From positions 1 through 64,000 of the forward strand of contig CALGLR010000001.1 of assembly GCA_937959395.1 (NCBI GenBank): a stretch of 64,000 bases of DNA, read 5' to 3'. Within the stretch, counting starts at the first letter, position 1; each line of letters opens with the position of its first letter. Below are positions 38,352-47,775 of this stretch, piece after piece. The notes beneath the pieces are model-generated. The model was not told the origin of the DNA. It worked only from the letters and a program-made list of their open reading frames with translations, and made no database searches. A program made the translations under genes and the position numbers. The DNA is from an uncultured Flavobacteriaceae bacterium. Lineage in GTDB: Bacteria; Bacteroidota; Bacteroidia; Flavobacteriales; Flavobacteriaceae.

Positions 38352-39527
38352 TTAAATAGGTATAATATCTCTGTATACACTACTTGTTTCTATAATTTGA
38401 TGAATATCATTATCATTAACTTCCTTTTTTAGATCTGCACAAGTTAAAAAGTTAGCATAAATAGTATCTAGTTGAAGTTTAGTTAATGCGTAACCAATAT
38501 TTTTAGCTCTATATGCTAAAGCGGCTCTACCACTACGAGCGGTAAGCACAATTTTAGATTCGATTAAACCAATGTCTTTTGGATTAATGATTTCATAAGT
38601 TTCTCGATGTTTAATAACACCATCTTGGTGTATTCCAGAGCTATGAGCGAAAGCATTAGCGCCAACAATCGCTTTATTGGGTTGTGTGTAAATACCCATA
38701 CTTTCACTTACAAGTTGACTTAAACCGTAAAGCATTTCTGTATTTATATTGGTTTCTAAGTTTAAATGTTGGTGCTGTTTTAATACCATCACAACTTCTT
38801 CAAGAGCGGTATTTCCTGCACGTTCACCAATACCATTTATGGTACATTCTATTTGTCTTGCACCATTTATTATACCTTCTATAGAATTTGCTGTTGCTAA
38901 ACCCAAATCGTTATGGCAATGACAGGATACGGTTGCTTTTTCTATACCTTTTACATTTTCCATGAGGTATTTTATTTTAGCACCATATTCGTTAGGTAAG
39001 CAGTAACCTGTTGTATCTGGAATATTTAAAACCGTTGCACCAGCTTTAATTGCAGCTTCGCAAACTCTTGCTAAATAATCATTGTCTGTACGGCCAGCAT
39101 CTTCAGCATAAAACTCGACATCTTCAACGAATTTTTTCGCATAACTTACGGCATCATAAGCACGTTCTATTATACGATCTCTATTAGAATTAAATTTAAA
39201 TTTTATATGAGAGTCTGAAGTACCAATGCCAGTATGTATTCTTGGTTTTTTTGCTTGTTTTAAAGCTTCTGCCGCAACTTTAATATCGTTTTCTACAGCT
39301 CGGGTTAACCCGCAAACTGTTGCATTTTTTACCATTTTTGATATCGCTTCTACCGATTTGAAATCCCCTGGGCTAGAGACGGGAAAACCAGCTTCAATAA
39401 TGTCTACTCCAGAAATATCAAGTTGTTCAGCAATAATTACTTTCTGTTTCGTATCTAATTTGCACCCAGGGACTTGCTCTCCATCACGCAGTGTGGTATC
39501 GAATATTTGAATTTTTGTGTTGGACAT
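38352..39527 (-). CDS. leuA: 2-isopropylmalate synthase
   Basis: 391 aa, the short form without the usual C-terminal leucine-binding regulatory domain (full-length enzymes have about 510-570 aa). [17 protein letters not shown] is the catalytic N-terminus; [14 protein letters not shown] holds metal-binding histidines; [17 protein letters not shown]-type sequence follows. First gene of the leu operon. Related short enzymes include homocitrate and citramalate synthases, but linkage to leuCDB favours IPMS. I found no leader peptide upstream. Confidence 0.9.
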   Translation of the reverse strand: MSNTKIQIFDTTLRDGEQVPGCKLDTKQKVIIAEQLDISGVDIIEAGFPVSSPGDFKSVEAISKMVKNATVCGLTRAVENDIKVAAEALKQAKKPRIHTGIGTSDSHIKFKFNSNRDRIIERAYDAVSYAKKFVEDVEFYAEDAGRTDNDYLARVCEAAIKAGATVLNIPDTTGYCLPNEYGAKIKYLMENVKGIEKATVSCHCHNDLGLATANSIEGIINGARQIECTINGIGERAGNTALEEVVMVLKQHQHLNLETNINTEMLYGLSQLVSESMGIYTQPNKAIVGANAFAHSSGIHQDGVIKHRETYEIINPKDIGLIESKIVLTARSGRAALAYRAKNIGYALTKLQLDTIYANFLTCADLKKEVNDNDIHQIIETSSVYRDIIPI

Positions 39528-39674
39528 TTCTAAAGAATTATTTTTCTATTGTAAGACTAATGTATATTTTGGTTATAAATTAGGATGACTTCGTTTTTAA
39601 ATTCTTACGATGTTCAAACCATAATTAAGAATTTAACTAATTGTTAATCAAGTAGATGTGTAATTTTTTAATTT

Positions 39675-41222
39675 ATGACTAAGGACCAAAAAGATAATCT
39701 GTTTTTATTGGTAAAATCACTTACCAAGTCAGAAAAACGACAGTTCAAGCTCTATGTAGGGAGGCTTGGTGTTAATTCAGATTCTAAATTTTTGAATCTT
39801 TTTAACGTTTTAGATAAGTTAGATCATTATGATGAAGGACATATTTTAAAATTAACAAAAGTAAAAAAGCAACAATTAGCTAATGTAAAAGCGCACTTAT
39901 ATAAGCAAATATTAATTAGTTTAAAACTAAATCCATCTCATCAAAATATTAGATATCAAGTTAGGGAACAATTAGATTTTGCTTCAATTTTATATCATAA
40001 AGGACTTTACAAACAGAGTCTTAAGATTTTAGATAAGGCCAAAGAAATAGCTGTTTTAAATGAAGAAAAAAACCTAGCTTATGAAATAGTAGAACTAGAG
40101 AAGGTTATAGAGTCGCAATACATAACAAGAAGTATTTCAGGAAGGGCAGACGAACTCGCTATTCAAGCTAAAGAGTTAAGTGCTGCCAATTTAATAACCA
40201 GTAAACTATCTAATTTATCTTTGCAGTTATATGGCATTTTTTTAACTAAAGGATATATAAAAAATGAAGAAGAAGGTAAAATGGTTAAAGATTATTTTGT
40301 TAGCCATCTTCCTAAGTATACTTTTAAAGAATTGGGTTTTAGAGAACGGCTATGGTTATATAAAGCAAGTTTGTGGTATAGTTTTTTAATGCAAGACTTT
40401 ATAAATTGTTATAAATATGCTTTAAAATGGGTGAATTTATTTTATGATAACCCTAAAATGATTAGTCTAAATCCTGTATTTTTTATAAAAGGAAATAATT
40501 ACCTTTTAGAATCTTTGTATCTATTAAAAAACAAAACAAAATTTGAAACGATTATTAATAAATTTGAATCGGTAATTAATAATGAAAAGTTTCATAAAGA
40601 TGAAAATGTTGAAGCATTATCATTCCTATATGTTAATCTTAATAAAATTAATCTGTACTTTATTGATGGGAGTTTTGATAAAGGTTTAGATTTAATTCCA
40701 GAGATAGAATTAAAATTATCTTTATATAAAAATAGAATAGATGAACATCATAAAATGGTATTCTATTACAAGTTTGCAAGTTTACATTTTGGATCTGGAA
40801 ATAATAAAGAGTGTATTGTTTATTTAAATAAAATCATTACCAATAAAACGCTCTCAATGCGAGAAGACTTACTTTGCTTTTCAAGGGTTTTAAATCTTGT
40901 TGCACATTATGAAGCAGGTTTAGATGATCATTTAGAGAATTTATTAAGAAGTACTTATAAGTTTTTAATAAAGATGAATGGACTCCACGAAGTGCAAAAA
41001 GAGATGATAAAATTTATTAGAGGGCTTCAAGATATTTACCCACAAGATCTTAAGAAAGCATTCAAATTATTGTATGAAAAACTTAAAACTTACGAAAAAG
41101 ACCCCTATGAAGGACGTGCTTTTTTGTATTTAGATATTATTTCTTGGTTAGAAAGTAAGATTAATAACCTAACTGTAGATCAAGTAGTTAGGTCTAAGTA
41201 TCTTGCGGGTTTGGAGTCTTAA
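39675..41222 (+). CDS. Conserved helical-repeat (TPR-like) protein of unknown function
   Basis: 515 aa, no signal peptide, probably cytoplasmic. The N-terminus KDNLFLLVKSLTKSEKRQFK is followed by helical hairpins that look like degenerate TPRs, for example LYHKGLYKQSLKILDKAKEI at about 110-135. Very rich in Lys, Leu, Asn and Tyr. Divergent from leuA with a 147 bp shared spacer. Not recognised beyond a Bacteroidota-type conserved hypothetical; function not assigned. Confidence 0.7.
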   Translation: MTKDQKDNLFLLVKSLTKSEKRQFKLYVGRLGVNSDSKFLNLFNVLDKLDHYDEGHILKLTKVKKQQLANVKAHLYKQILISLKLNPSHQNIRYQVREQLDFASILYHKGLYKQSLKILDKAKEIAVLNEEKNLAYEIVELEKVIESQYITRSISGRADELAIQAKELSAANLITSKLSNLSLQLYGIFLTKGYIKNEEEGKMVKDYFVSHLPKYTFKELGFRERLWLYKASLWYSFLMQDFINCYKYALKWVNLFYDNPKMISLNPVFFIKGNNYLLESLYLLKNKTKFETIINKFESVINNEKFHKDENVEALSFLYVNLNKINLYFIDGSFDKGLDLIPEIELKLSLYKNRIDEHHKMVFYYKFASLHFGSGNNKECIVYLNKIITNKTLSMREDLLCFSRVLNLVAHYEAGLDDHLENLLRSTYKFLIKMNGLHEVQKEMIKFIRGLQDIYPQDLKKAFKLLYEKLKTYEKDPYEGRAFLYLDIISWLESKINNLTVDQVVRSKYLAGLES

Positions 41223-41254
41223 AAAAAAATAATTTAAAAATTTATTAAAAAATA

Positions 41255-41287
41255 TTTGGAAATTAACTTTTTCTGAATGAATATTTG
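41255..41287 (+). promoter_or_regulatory. Promoter for the metY riboswitch transcript
   Basis: TTTG at 41255-41258 and AATATTTG at 41280-41287 (one mismatch to TAnnTTTG), 21 nt apart and about 30 nt before riboswitch stem P1. Confidence 0.55.
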
Positions 41288-41317
41288 CACTCACAAAGTT
41301 CAATAACTTATTGAGAT

Positions 41318-41437
41318 GTTATCAAGAAAGGTGGAGGGATTAGACCCGCTGAAGCCTTAGCAACCCTTTAGAAATAGAGAAGGTGCTAAATTCTACTTAA
41401 AAATTCGATTCATTTATCGAAGATTTGGATAGATAAC
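41318..41437 (+). ncRNA. SAM-I type riboswitch upstream of metY
   Basis: P1 arms GTTATC (41318-41323) and GATAAC (41432-41437). The conserved core reads AAAGGTGGAGGGATTAGACC, then GCTGAAGCCTTAGCAACC and AGGTGCTAAATTC, as in the S-box/SAM-I family. Between its end and metY (123 nt) is a weak stem GTTAT/ATAAC with a few T, so the output switch may be a weak terminator or translational. Confidence 0.9.
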
Positions 41438-41560
41438 TAACACAGAATTTACGACCTGTAACTTCTGTTATTTTCTTTATAACATTTTTCTATTAAGTCC
41501 GTCATTAAGTGGCGTATTTGACTTTTGGTTTAATTTTTATTAATTCAAAAAACTAGAAAA

Positions 41561-42853
41561 ATGAGCACAAAAAAATTCGCAACAAATGCGTTACATGCAG
41601 GTCACGATACGACCAAAAATGGAGGTACACGTGCAGTCCCAATTTACCAATCAACAGCTTATGTTTTTGATGATTCAGATGATGCGGCAGGACGATTTAA
41701 TCTTTCAATACCAAACTTTATTTACACGAGATTAAATAATCCAACTAATGATGTTTTAGAGCAACGTTTAGCAGCTCTTGAAGGAGGGATAGCAGCTGTA
41801 GTTACTGCATCTGGAACATCGGCAATTGCAACGACTTTATTAACCTTGTTAAAAGCTGGGGACCACATTGTAGCATCAAGTAGTTTGTACGGCGGTACAT
41901 ATAATTTATTAAACGTAACCTTGCCAAGACATGGTATTACAACGACGTTTGTAGATCCATCAAATCCTGAGAATTTTAAAACAGCAGCAAAAGAAAATAC
42001 ACGCGTATTTTTTATTGAATCATTAGGGAATCCTAAGCTTGATGTTTTAGATATTGAAGCTATTTCAAAAGAAGCAAGAGGATACAATGTGCCTTTAATT
42101 GTAGATAATACTGTTGCTACACCATCTTTATTAAACCCAATAGAGTACGGGGCAAATATTGTAATTCACTCATTAACAAAGTACATTAATGGAAACGGAA
42201 CTGCGCTAGGCGGAGCAATAATTGATGCTGGAACTTTTGATTGGACGAATGGCAAATTTCCTGAATTTACAGAGCCATCAGCAGGTTACCATGGTTTAGT
42301 ATATAGCGAAACACTAAAAGAAGCGGCATTCATTGCTAAAGTTAGAATTGAAGGATTAAGAGATTATGGAGGCGCTTTAAGTCCGTTTAATGCGTTTCAA
42401 ATTATTCAAGGACTTGAAACCCTAGAATTGCGTATAAAAAAACATAGTGCCAATGCTCTTGAATTGGCCAAATGGTTACAAGAACAGCCTGAAGTTACTT
42501 GGGTTAATTATCCAGGTTTAGCAACTAGTAAATACAATAGATTAGCTAAAAAATATTTACCAAAAGGACAAAGTGGTGTTGTTACTTTTGGAGTAGAAGG
42601 CGGTTATGAATCTGCAAAAACGATTGCAGACACCACTAAAATATTTTCATTATTAGCCAATATTGGTGATACAAAATCTCTCATTATTCATCCTGCAAGT
42701 ACAACGCACCAGCAATTAAATGATGTCGATCAAGAAGCTACAGGAGTAACGAAAGATTTAATTCGTTTATCTGTTGGAATTGAAAATATAGAAGATTTAA
42801 AAACCGATTTAACTGAAGCTTTTATAGCTGTAAAAAATAAAGTATACTCATAA
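41561..42853 (+). CDS. metY: O-acetylhomoserine sulfhydrylase
   Basis: 430 aa, Cys/Met-metabolism PLP enzyme. Start FATNALHAGHD, YTRLNNPTNDVLEQRLAALE and the PLP lysine in VIHSLTKYINGNGTALGG. The length (over 420 aa) and internal insertion separate it from the ~390 aa MetZ/MetB type found downstream. It would make homocysteine directly from sulfide. Controlled by the SAM riboswitch in front. Confidence 0.93.
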   Translation: MSTKKFATNALHAGHDTTKNGGTRAVPIYQSTAYVFDDSDDAAGRFNLSIPNFIYTRLNNPTNDVLEQRLAALEGGIAAVVTASGTSAIATTLLTLLKAGDHIVASSSLYGGTYNLLNVTLPRHGITTTFVDPSNPENFKTAAKENTRVFFIESLGNPKLDVLDIEAISKEARGYNVPLIVDNTVATPSLLNPIEYGANIVIHSLTKYINGNGTALGGAIIDAGTFDWTNGKFPEFTEPSAGYHGLVYSETLKEAAFIAKVRIEGLRDYGGALSPFNAFQIIQGLETLELRIKKHSANALELAKWLQEQPEVTWVNYPGLATSKYNRLAKKYLPKGQSGVVTFGVEGGYESAKTIADTTKIFSLLANIGDTKSLIIHPASTTHQQLNDVDQEATGVTKDLIRLSVGIENIEDLKTDLTEAFIAVKNKVYS

Positions 42854-43077
42854 TTGGTTGAAAGAGGGAGTGCCTAGCACGTCAATAATTCTTGCTTAGA
42901 TATAATAAAGGCGTGCTATTGTGCTTCTAAAGAATCAACTTTAATTCAAATAAGTTAATCCAATTTCATTCTAATATTTTTTTGATTTGAGATTCCAAAA
43001 AGGGATTCATCTCTTATCAAATGCATCCTAATTTTAATGATAAAGAACTGAATTGTAATCGCTATTTAATAGAGATA
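42854..43077 (+). repeat. metY-metX spacer with inverted repeats
   Basis: TAGCACG (about 42877) pairs with CGTGCTA (about 42912), and GAGAT-TCC pairs with GGA-TTCATCTC near 42990-43016. No T-run terminator, so metX could be read from the metY promoter. Confidence 0.45.
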
Positions 43078-44094
43078 ATGAAAAATATAAAGCACATATC
43101 CTCATTAAATTATACAACCATTACTGGGAAGAAAGTAACCTTAAGGTTGTCGTATCAAACATTTGGTAAACCATTATACGAAGCCCCAATTGTATTAGTA
43201 AATCATGCTTTGACGGGGAACTCAAACGTATGTGGGGCTTCTGGATGGTGGAAGGATATCATTGGAAGTCATAAAAGTATAGATAGTAACAAGTTTACAG
43301 TTTTATCCTTTAATATTCCTGGAAATGGTTTTGATGATTCTGAGAAAAGTATTATTGAAAATTATAAAGATTTTTGTGCTAGAGATATTGCCGAAATCTT
43401 TGCTTTAGGATTAGAAAGACTGAATATAAACTCTCTTTTTGCTGTAATAGGCGGATCTGTTGGTGGAGGAATTGCTTGGGAATTAGCAGCTTTAAAACCA
43501 GATTTGATAGAACATTTAATTCCTATAGCAACAGATTGGAAGTCTACAGATTGGTTAATTGCAAACTGCCATATACAGGAAGCAATTTTAAACAATTCAT
43601 CTCAACCTTTAAAAGATGCAAGAATGCATGCCATGACATTATATCGTACTCCAGAATCATTAAAACAGAAATTTCAAAGAACGACGAGTAATGATGAATT
43701 ATTTAATATAGAAAGTTGGTTAAACTATCATGGTAAAACTTTAAGTGATCGTTTTCAGCTTTCAGCTTATAAAATGATGAATCAAATTTTAAGAACAATT
43801 GATATTACTAAAAACAGAGCATCCTTTGTTGAAGTTGCAAAAACAATAAAATCAACGATTCATATTGTTACTATTAATAGTGATTTGTTTTTTAAAGCAG
43901 AAGATAACTGGAATACTTATATCGATTTAAAATTGCACAAGGAGAATGTTAACATTCATGAAGTAAAATCCATACATGGGCATGATGCTTTTTTAATAGA
44001 GTATGGTCAATTATCAAAATTATTAGCTCCAATTTTTAATTCAAAAACGCAAAAAAATGAAAACAATAAATATAGTCTTGTTCGGGATTGGTAA
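43078..44094 (+). CDS. metX: Homoserine O-acetyltransferase
   Basis: 338 aa from ATG 43078 (MKNIKHISSLNYTT); an ATG at 43021 would add 19 unrelated residues. Alpha/beta hydrolase fold: oxyanion segment VNHALTGNSNV, nucleophile Ser in IGGSVGGGIAWE, and catalytic His in IHGHDAFLIEYG. Slightly shorter than typical MetX in the lid. Makes the O-acetylhomoserine used by MetY. It overlaps hom by 38 nt, an unusually long overlap. Confidence 0.88.
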   Translation: MKNIKHISSLNYTTITGKKVTLRLSYQTFGKPLYEAPIVLVNHALTGNSNVCGASGWWKDIIGSHKSIDSNKFTVLSFNIPGNGFDDSEKSIIENYKDFCARDIAEIFALGLERLNINSLFAVIGGSVGGGIAWELAALKPDLIEHLIPIATDWKSTDWLIANCHIQEAILNNSSQPLKDARMHAMTLYRTPESLKQKFQRTTSNDELFNIESWLNYHGKTLSDRFQLSAYKMMNQILRTIDITKNRASFVEVAKTIKSTIHIVTINSDLFFKAEDNWNTYIDLKLHKENVNIHEVKSIHGHDAFLIEYGQLSKLLAPIFNSKTQKNENNKYSLVRDW

Positions 44095-45127
44095 TGTTGG
44101 AGGCACTTTAATTAATCAAATTAATAAAGCAAAAACCCAACTTCATTTAAAACAAAAAACGAATGTAAAAATAATAGTTGCAACAAATTCGAACACGGCA
44201 CTATACAATGAAAATGGAATTTCTAATAATTGGTCAACACATTTTTCTAATGAAGCAAAACCGTATGTTATTAACGATATTATAAACTATGTTAGTGCTA
44301 AAAAGTTGAATAATTTAATTGCTATCGATGCAACTGCGAGTATAGAATTTGTCCAAAGTTATATTCATTTAGTCCAAAATGGGTTTCATATTATTTCTGC
44401 AAATAAGGTCGCTAATACATTACATTATGATTTTTATGATGCGCTTCGTTCAGCATTAAAACAATGCAATAAAGAATTTTTATATGAAACGAATGTTGGA
44501 GCTGGGTTACCAATTATAGAAACGATTAAAAATTTGCACGAATCGGGAGAACGAATAGACAAAATAAGAGGTGTTTTTTCAGGGTCGTTAAGTTATATTT
44601 TTAATACATTTTCTAATGATAAAGTACGTTTTTCTGAAGTTCTAGAAAAAGCAGACCAGTTAGGATTAACAGAACCTGATGCTAGAGATGATTTATCAGG
44701 AAAAGATGTTGCGCGTAAACTTTTAATTTTAGCAAGAGAGTTAGATTTAAATAAGGAATTTAAAGATGTAAAAGTAGAATCTCTAGTGCCAAAACAGTTA
44801 AATGGAGATACAACTCTTAATGAATTTAAAAGTAGAGTAAAAGAATTAGATGCGCCATTGCAAGAGCTAAAACAAAAATTATCTGGAAAGACCGTTTTAA
44901 GATATATTGGCGAGCTTGATGTTTCAAAGGAAACTTTAGATGTGAAATTAATAGAAGAAGATAAAGAATCTTCTATTGGTCAGCTAAAAGGAGCCGATTC
45001 CGTTTTTGAAATTTATTCTGAATCTTATAACGATTCACCATTAGTAATTAAAGGAGCAGGAGCAGGAAAAGAAGTGACAGCAAGGGGTTTGTTTTCAGAT
45101 ATCATTAAATTATCAAGTCGATTATGA
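44057..45127 (+). CDS. hom: Homoserine dehydrogenase
   Basis: 356 aa, stand-alone (no aspartokinase fused). NAD(P) fold VLFGIGNVGGTLINQI, substrate region NVGAGLPIIETIKNL and GVFSGSLSYIFNTFS, then EPDARDDLSGKDVARKLLIL, the family signature with catalytic Lys. Produces homoserine for MetX. Lies in the methionine cluster, so it may be a methionine-dedicated isozyme. Confidence 0.92.
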   Translation: MKTINIVLFGIGNVGGTLINQINKAKTQLHLKQKTNVKIIVATNSNTALYNENGISNNWSTHFSNEAKPYVINDIINYVSAKKLNNLIAIDATASIEFVQSYIHLVQNGFHIISANKVANTLHYDFYDALRSALKQCNKEFLYETNVGAGLPIIETIKNLHESGERIDKIRGVFSGSLSYIFNTFSNDKVRFSEVLEKADQLGLTEPDARDDLSGKDVARKLLILARELDLNKEFKDVKVESLVPKQLNGDTTLNEFKSRVKELDAPLQELKQKLSGKTVLRYIGELDVSKETLDVKLIEEDKESSIGQLKGADSVFEIYSESYNDSPLVIKGAGAGKEVTARGLFSDIIKLSSRL

Positions 45128-46296
45128 GTTTAGAACATTTGTCTTTTGAAACAGAGGCTATTCGTACACAAATTGGACGTTCACAATATTTAGAACATTC
45201 TGCACCATTATTTTTGACATCAAGTTATGTTTTTGAAGATGCTGAAGACATGCGCGCTTCTTTTGCAGACGAAAAAGATCGAAATATTTACAGCCGATAT
45301 TCTAATCCAAATACAACTGAGTTTATTGATAAAATTTGTAAAATGGAAGGCGCAGAGCGCGGTTATGCTTTTGCTTCAGGCATGTCTGCAGTGTTTTCAA
45401 CTTTTGCAGCATTGTTAAACGCAGGAGATCATATTATTTCATCGCAAAGTGTTTTTGGTTCAACACAAACCATGTGTAATAATATTTTACCAAAATGGAA
45501 TATTTCAACAACGTATTTTAAAATAGATGAGTTAGATATTATAGAGCGTTTAATTCAGCCTAATACAAAGGTGATTTATGCAGAGAGCCCAACGAATCCT
45601 GCAGTCGATATTTTAGACCTAGAGCGTTTAGGAGAAATAGCAGCAAAGCACAATCTTATTTTAATAATAGATAATTGTTTTGCAACACCGTATTTACAGC
45701 AACCCATAAAATTTGGTGCGCATTTGGTCATTCACTCTGCAACAAAATTAATAGACGGGCAAGGTCGTGTATTGGGAGGGGTTACTGTTGGTAGAGCAGA
45801 TTTAATGCAGAAAATTTATTTATTTTCAAGGAATACTGGGCCAGCATTATCTCCATTTAATGCTTGGATTTTGTCTAAAAGTTTAGAAACGCTCCCAGTA
45901 AGAGTGGATAAACATTGTGAGAATGCATTAAAAGTAGCTGAGTTTTTAGAGCAAAAGGATAAAGTAAATATGGTGAAATATCCATTTTTAAAATCGCATC
46001 CTCAATACAAGTTAGCCAAAAAACAAATGAAATTAGGAGGTAATGTCGTGGCTTTTGAGATAAAAGGAGGTATAGATGCGGGTAGAACTTTTTTAAATAA
46101 TATAAAATTGTTATCGCTCTCGGCTAATTTAGGAGATACGCGAACTATAGTAACACACCCGGCATCGACAACACATGCAAAACTCGCTGAAGAAGATCGA
46201 TTAAAAACAGGAATTACTGGTGGTTTAGTTCGTATTTCGGTAGGATTAGAAAATGTAAATGATATTTTAAGCGATTTAGATCAAGCATTAAGATGA
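45124..46296 (+). CDS. metZ: O-succinyl/acetylhomoserine sulfhydrylase or cystathionine gamma-synthase
   Basis: 390 aa PLP enzyme of the MetB/MetZ group. YSRYSNPNTTEFIDKICKME, VIYAESPTNPAVDILDLE and the PLP lysine in VIHSATKLIDGQGRVLGG. ATGA overlap with hom. Sequence alone does not separate MetZ from MetB; no cystathionine beta-lyase is nearby, which favours MetZ. Confidence 0.88.
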   Translation: MSLEHLSFETEAIRTQIGRSQYLEHSAPLFLTSSYVFEDAEDMRASFADEKDRNIYSRYSNPNTTEFIDKICKMEGAERGYAFASGMSAVFSTFAALLNAGDHIISSQSVFGSTQTMCNNILPKWNISTTYFKIDELDIIERLIQPNTKVIYAESPTNPAVDILDLERLGEIAAKHNLILIIDNCFATPYLQQPIKFGAHLVIHSATKLIDGQGRVLGGVTVGRADLMQKIYLFSRNTGPALSPFNAWILSKSLETLPVRVDKHCENALKVAEFLEQKDKVNMVKYPFLKSHPQYKLAKKQMKLGGNVVAFEIKGGIDAGRTFLNNIKLLSLSANLGDTRTIVTHPASTTHAKLAEEDRLKTGITGGLVRISVGLENVNDILSDLDQALR

Positions 46297-46322
46297 TTGC
46301 AAAAAGGAGTATCTTTGAGCAT

Positions 46323-46733
46323 ATGCTTTCAAAAAAGACGAAATATGGAATAAAGGCACTTATCTATTTAAGTAAACAAGAAGATAAAACGCCTGTACAA
46401 ATTGAAGCGATATCTAAAAGCGAAAACATATCAAGAAAGTTTTTAGAAAGCATCCTTTTAACGCTTCGAAAAAACGGATTTTTAGGCTCTAAAAAAGGAA
46501 AAGGAGGAGGCTATTATCTTATTAAAGATCCAGTAGATATTAAAATGTCTTCTGTTATGAGAGTATTAGATGGACCCATTGCAATGGTACCTTGTGTAAG
46601 CTTGAATTTTTACGAAAAATGCGACGATTGTCCAGATGAAAATGCCTGTGCAGTTCATAATTTAATGGTAGAAGTAAGAGACAGTACATTGCATATATTC
46701 AATAATAAGTCTTTAGCCGATTTAATTAAGTAA
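46323..46733 (+). CDS. Rrf2-family transcriptional regulator
   Basis: 136 aa from the internal ATG (MLSKKTKYGIKALIYLS, the usual family start); a start at 46293 overlapping the metZ stop by ATGA is also possible. Winged-helix N-terminus with ISRKFLESILLTLRKNGFL, then GKGGGYYL. Four cysteines follow: C-x8-C-x2-C-x5-C in CVSLNFYEKCDDCPDENAC, suited to an iron-sulfur cluster or redox sensing as in IscR/CymR relatives. It sits directly before the sulfate-assimilation operon and a palindromic operator, so it probably regulates that operon. Confidence 0.88.
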   Translation: MLSKKTKYGIKALIYLSKQEDKTPVQIEAISKSENISRKFLESILLTLRKNGFLGSKKGKGGGYYLIKDPVDIKMSSVMRVLDGPIAMVPCVSLNFYEKCDDCPDENACAVHNLMVEVRDSTLHIFNNKSLADLIK

Positions 46734-46749
46734 ATAATAGTTAAAAAAC

Positions 46750-46779
46750 TTTGAAATAAAAGATTTTAATATATATTTG
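46750..46779 (+). promoter_or_regulatory. Promoter of the sulfate assimilation operon
   Basis: TTTG at 46750-46753 and TATATTTG at 46772-46779 (full match to TAnnTTTG), 18 nt apart. It is the cleanest promoter in the window. Confidence 0.75.
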
Positions 46780-46786
46780 TTCTTTA

Positions 46787-46807
46787 ATCCTATTAAATCT
46801 ATAGGAT
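46787..46807. promoter_or_regulatory. Candidate Rrf2 operator
   Basis: Perfect inverted repeat ATCCTAT-N7-ATAGGAT, starting 7 nt after the -7 box, where a bound repressor would block initiation. The regulator gene ends 54 nt upstream. Confidence 0.6.
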
Positions 46808-46832
46808 AATAGTAATTATAAATTTATTAATT

Positions 46833-47084
46833 ATGAGTAGTGTTATAAATGCAAATCAAAGTGTTGATTTAGAAGTCGATAAAAAAGAAGAAAATATAAA
46901 GCGAAGTATTGCCAAAACAGTAAGCTGGAGAATTGTTGGAACATTAGCTACAGTTATTATTTCATGGTTAATTACGGGGACATTAGCACTTGCTTTTTCA
47001 ATAGGAGCGATAGAATTAGTATCAAAAATGATTCTGTATTTTTTTCACGAACGTGCTTGGACTAAAATAAAATGGGGAAAATAA
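46833..47084 (+). CDS. DUF2061 membrane protein
   Basis: 83 aa. AKTVSWRIVGTLATVIISWL and a second hydrophobic helix TLALAFSIGAIELVSKMILY, then the basic FHERAWTKIKWGK: the DUF2061 pattern, an inner-membrane protein with about two helices. First gene of the sulfate operon, 4 nt before cysH. Function unknown; a role linked to sulfate or sulfite handling is suggested only by position. Confidence 0.85.
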   Translation: MSSVINANQSVDLEVDKKEENIKRSIAKTVSWRIVGTLATVIISWLITGTLALAFSIGAIELVSKMILYFFHERAWTKIKWGK

Positions 47085-47088
47085 GGCT

Positions 47089-47697
47089 ATGAATTTAGAA
47101 GAGATAAACATAAAGTTACAATCAAAAACACCTAAAGAAATTGTAGAATGGGCGATTGGGAATTCAAAAAAACCAATTGTTACTACAAATTTTCGGCCTT
47201 ACGAAGCGGCAATTTTAAATGTCGTTGCAAAAGTAAAAAAAGATATAAAAGTAATTTGGTGTGATACAGGTTATAATACACCTAATACATATAGACACGC
47301 AAATGAAGTCATAGAAAAATTAAATTTAAATGTAAAACTATATGTGCCTAGAGAGACAACAGCTCATAGAGATGTTGTTTTAGGTATTCCACAAATAGAC
47401 GATCCTAATCATAAAATTTTTACAGAACAAGTAAAGCTAGAACCTTTTAAAAGAGCAATGACAGAGCATGCACCAGATGTTTGGTTCACGAATTTAAGAA
47501 AGGGTCAAACCACTTTTAGAAACAGTATAGATATTGTTTCTAAAGGTAAAGACGGCGTTTTAAAAGTGAGTCCATTTTATAATTGGACAGATAAAGAATT
47601 GGATGTGTATTTGTTAGAAAACAATTTACCAAATGAGTTTAAATATTTCGACCCAACAAAACAATTAGAGAATAGAGAATGCGGATTGCACGCATAA
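47089..47697 (+). CDS. cysH: Phosphoadenylyl-sulfate reductase family
   Basis: 202 aa, somewhat short. PAPS reductase fold with WCDTGYNTPNTYRHANEVIE and the catalytic C-terminal ECGLH (Cys198). The paired CC...CxxC iron-sulfur motif of APS reductases is absent, which points to PAPS as substrate. No APS kinase is visible in the window. Confidence 0.85.
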   Translation: MNLEEINIKLQSKTPKEIVEWAIGNSKKPIVTTNFRPYEAAILNVVAKVKKDIKVIWCDTGYNTPNTYRHANEVIEKLNLNVKLYVPRETTAHRDVVLGIPQIDDPNHKIFTEQVKLEPFKRAMTEHAPDVWFTNLRKGQTTFRNSIDIVSKGKDGVLKVSPFYNWTDKELDVYLLENNLPNEFKYFDPTKQLENRECGLHA

Positions 47698-47775
47698 ATA
47701 TAACAGATGAAATGAGTCACAATTAATAATTTTTACCCTAACTAAAAAATTATTATTAACGAGTTTCATCTGTTT

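Noticed and set aside
39528-39674. Search for a leucine leader peptide before leuA
   Set aside because: Only a two-codon ATG frame is present on the minus strand and no attenuator hairpin is visible.
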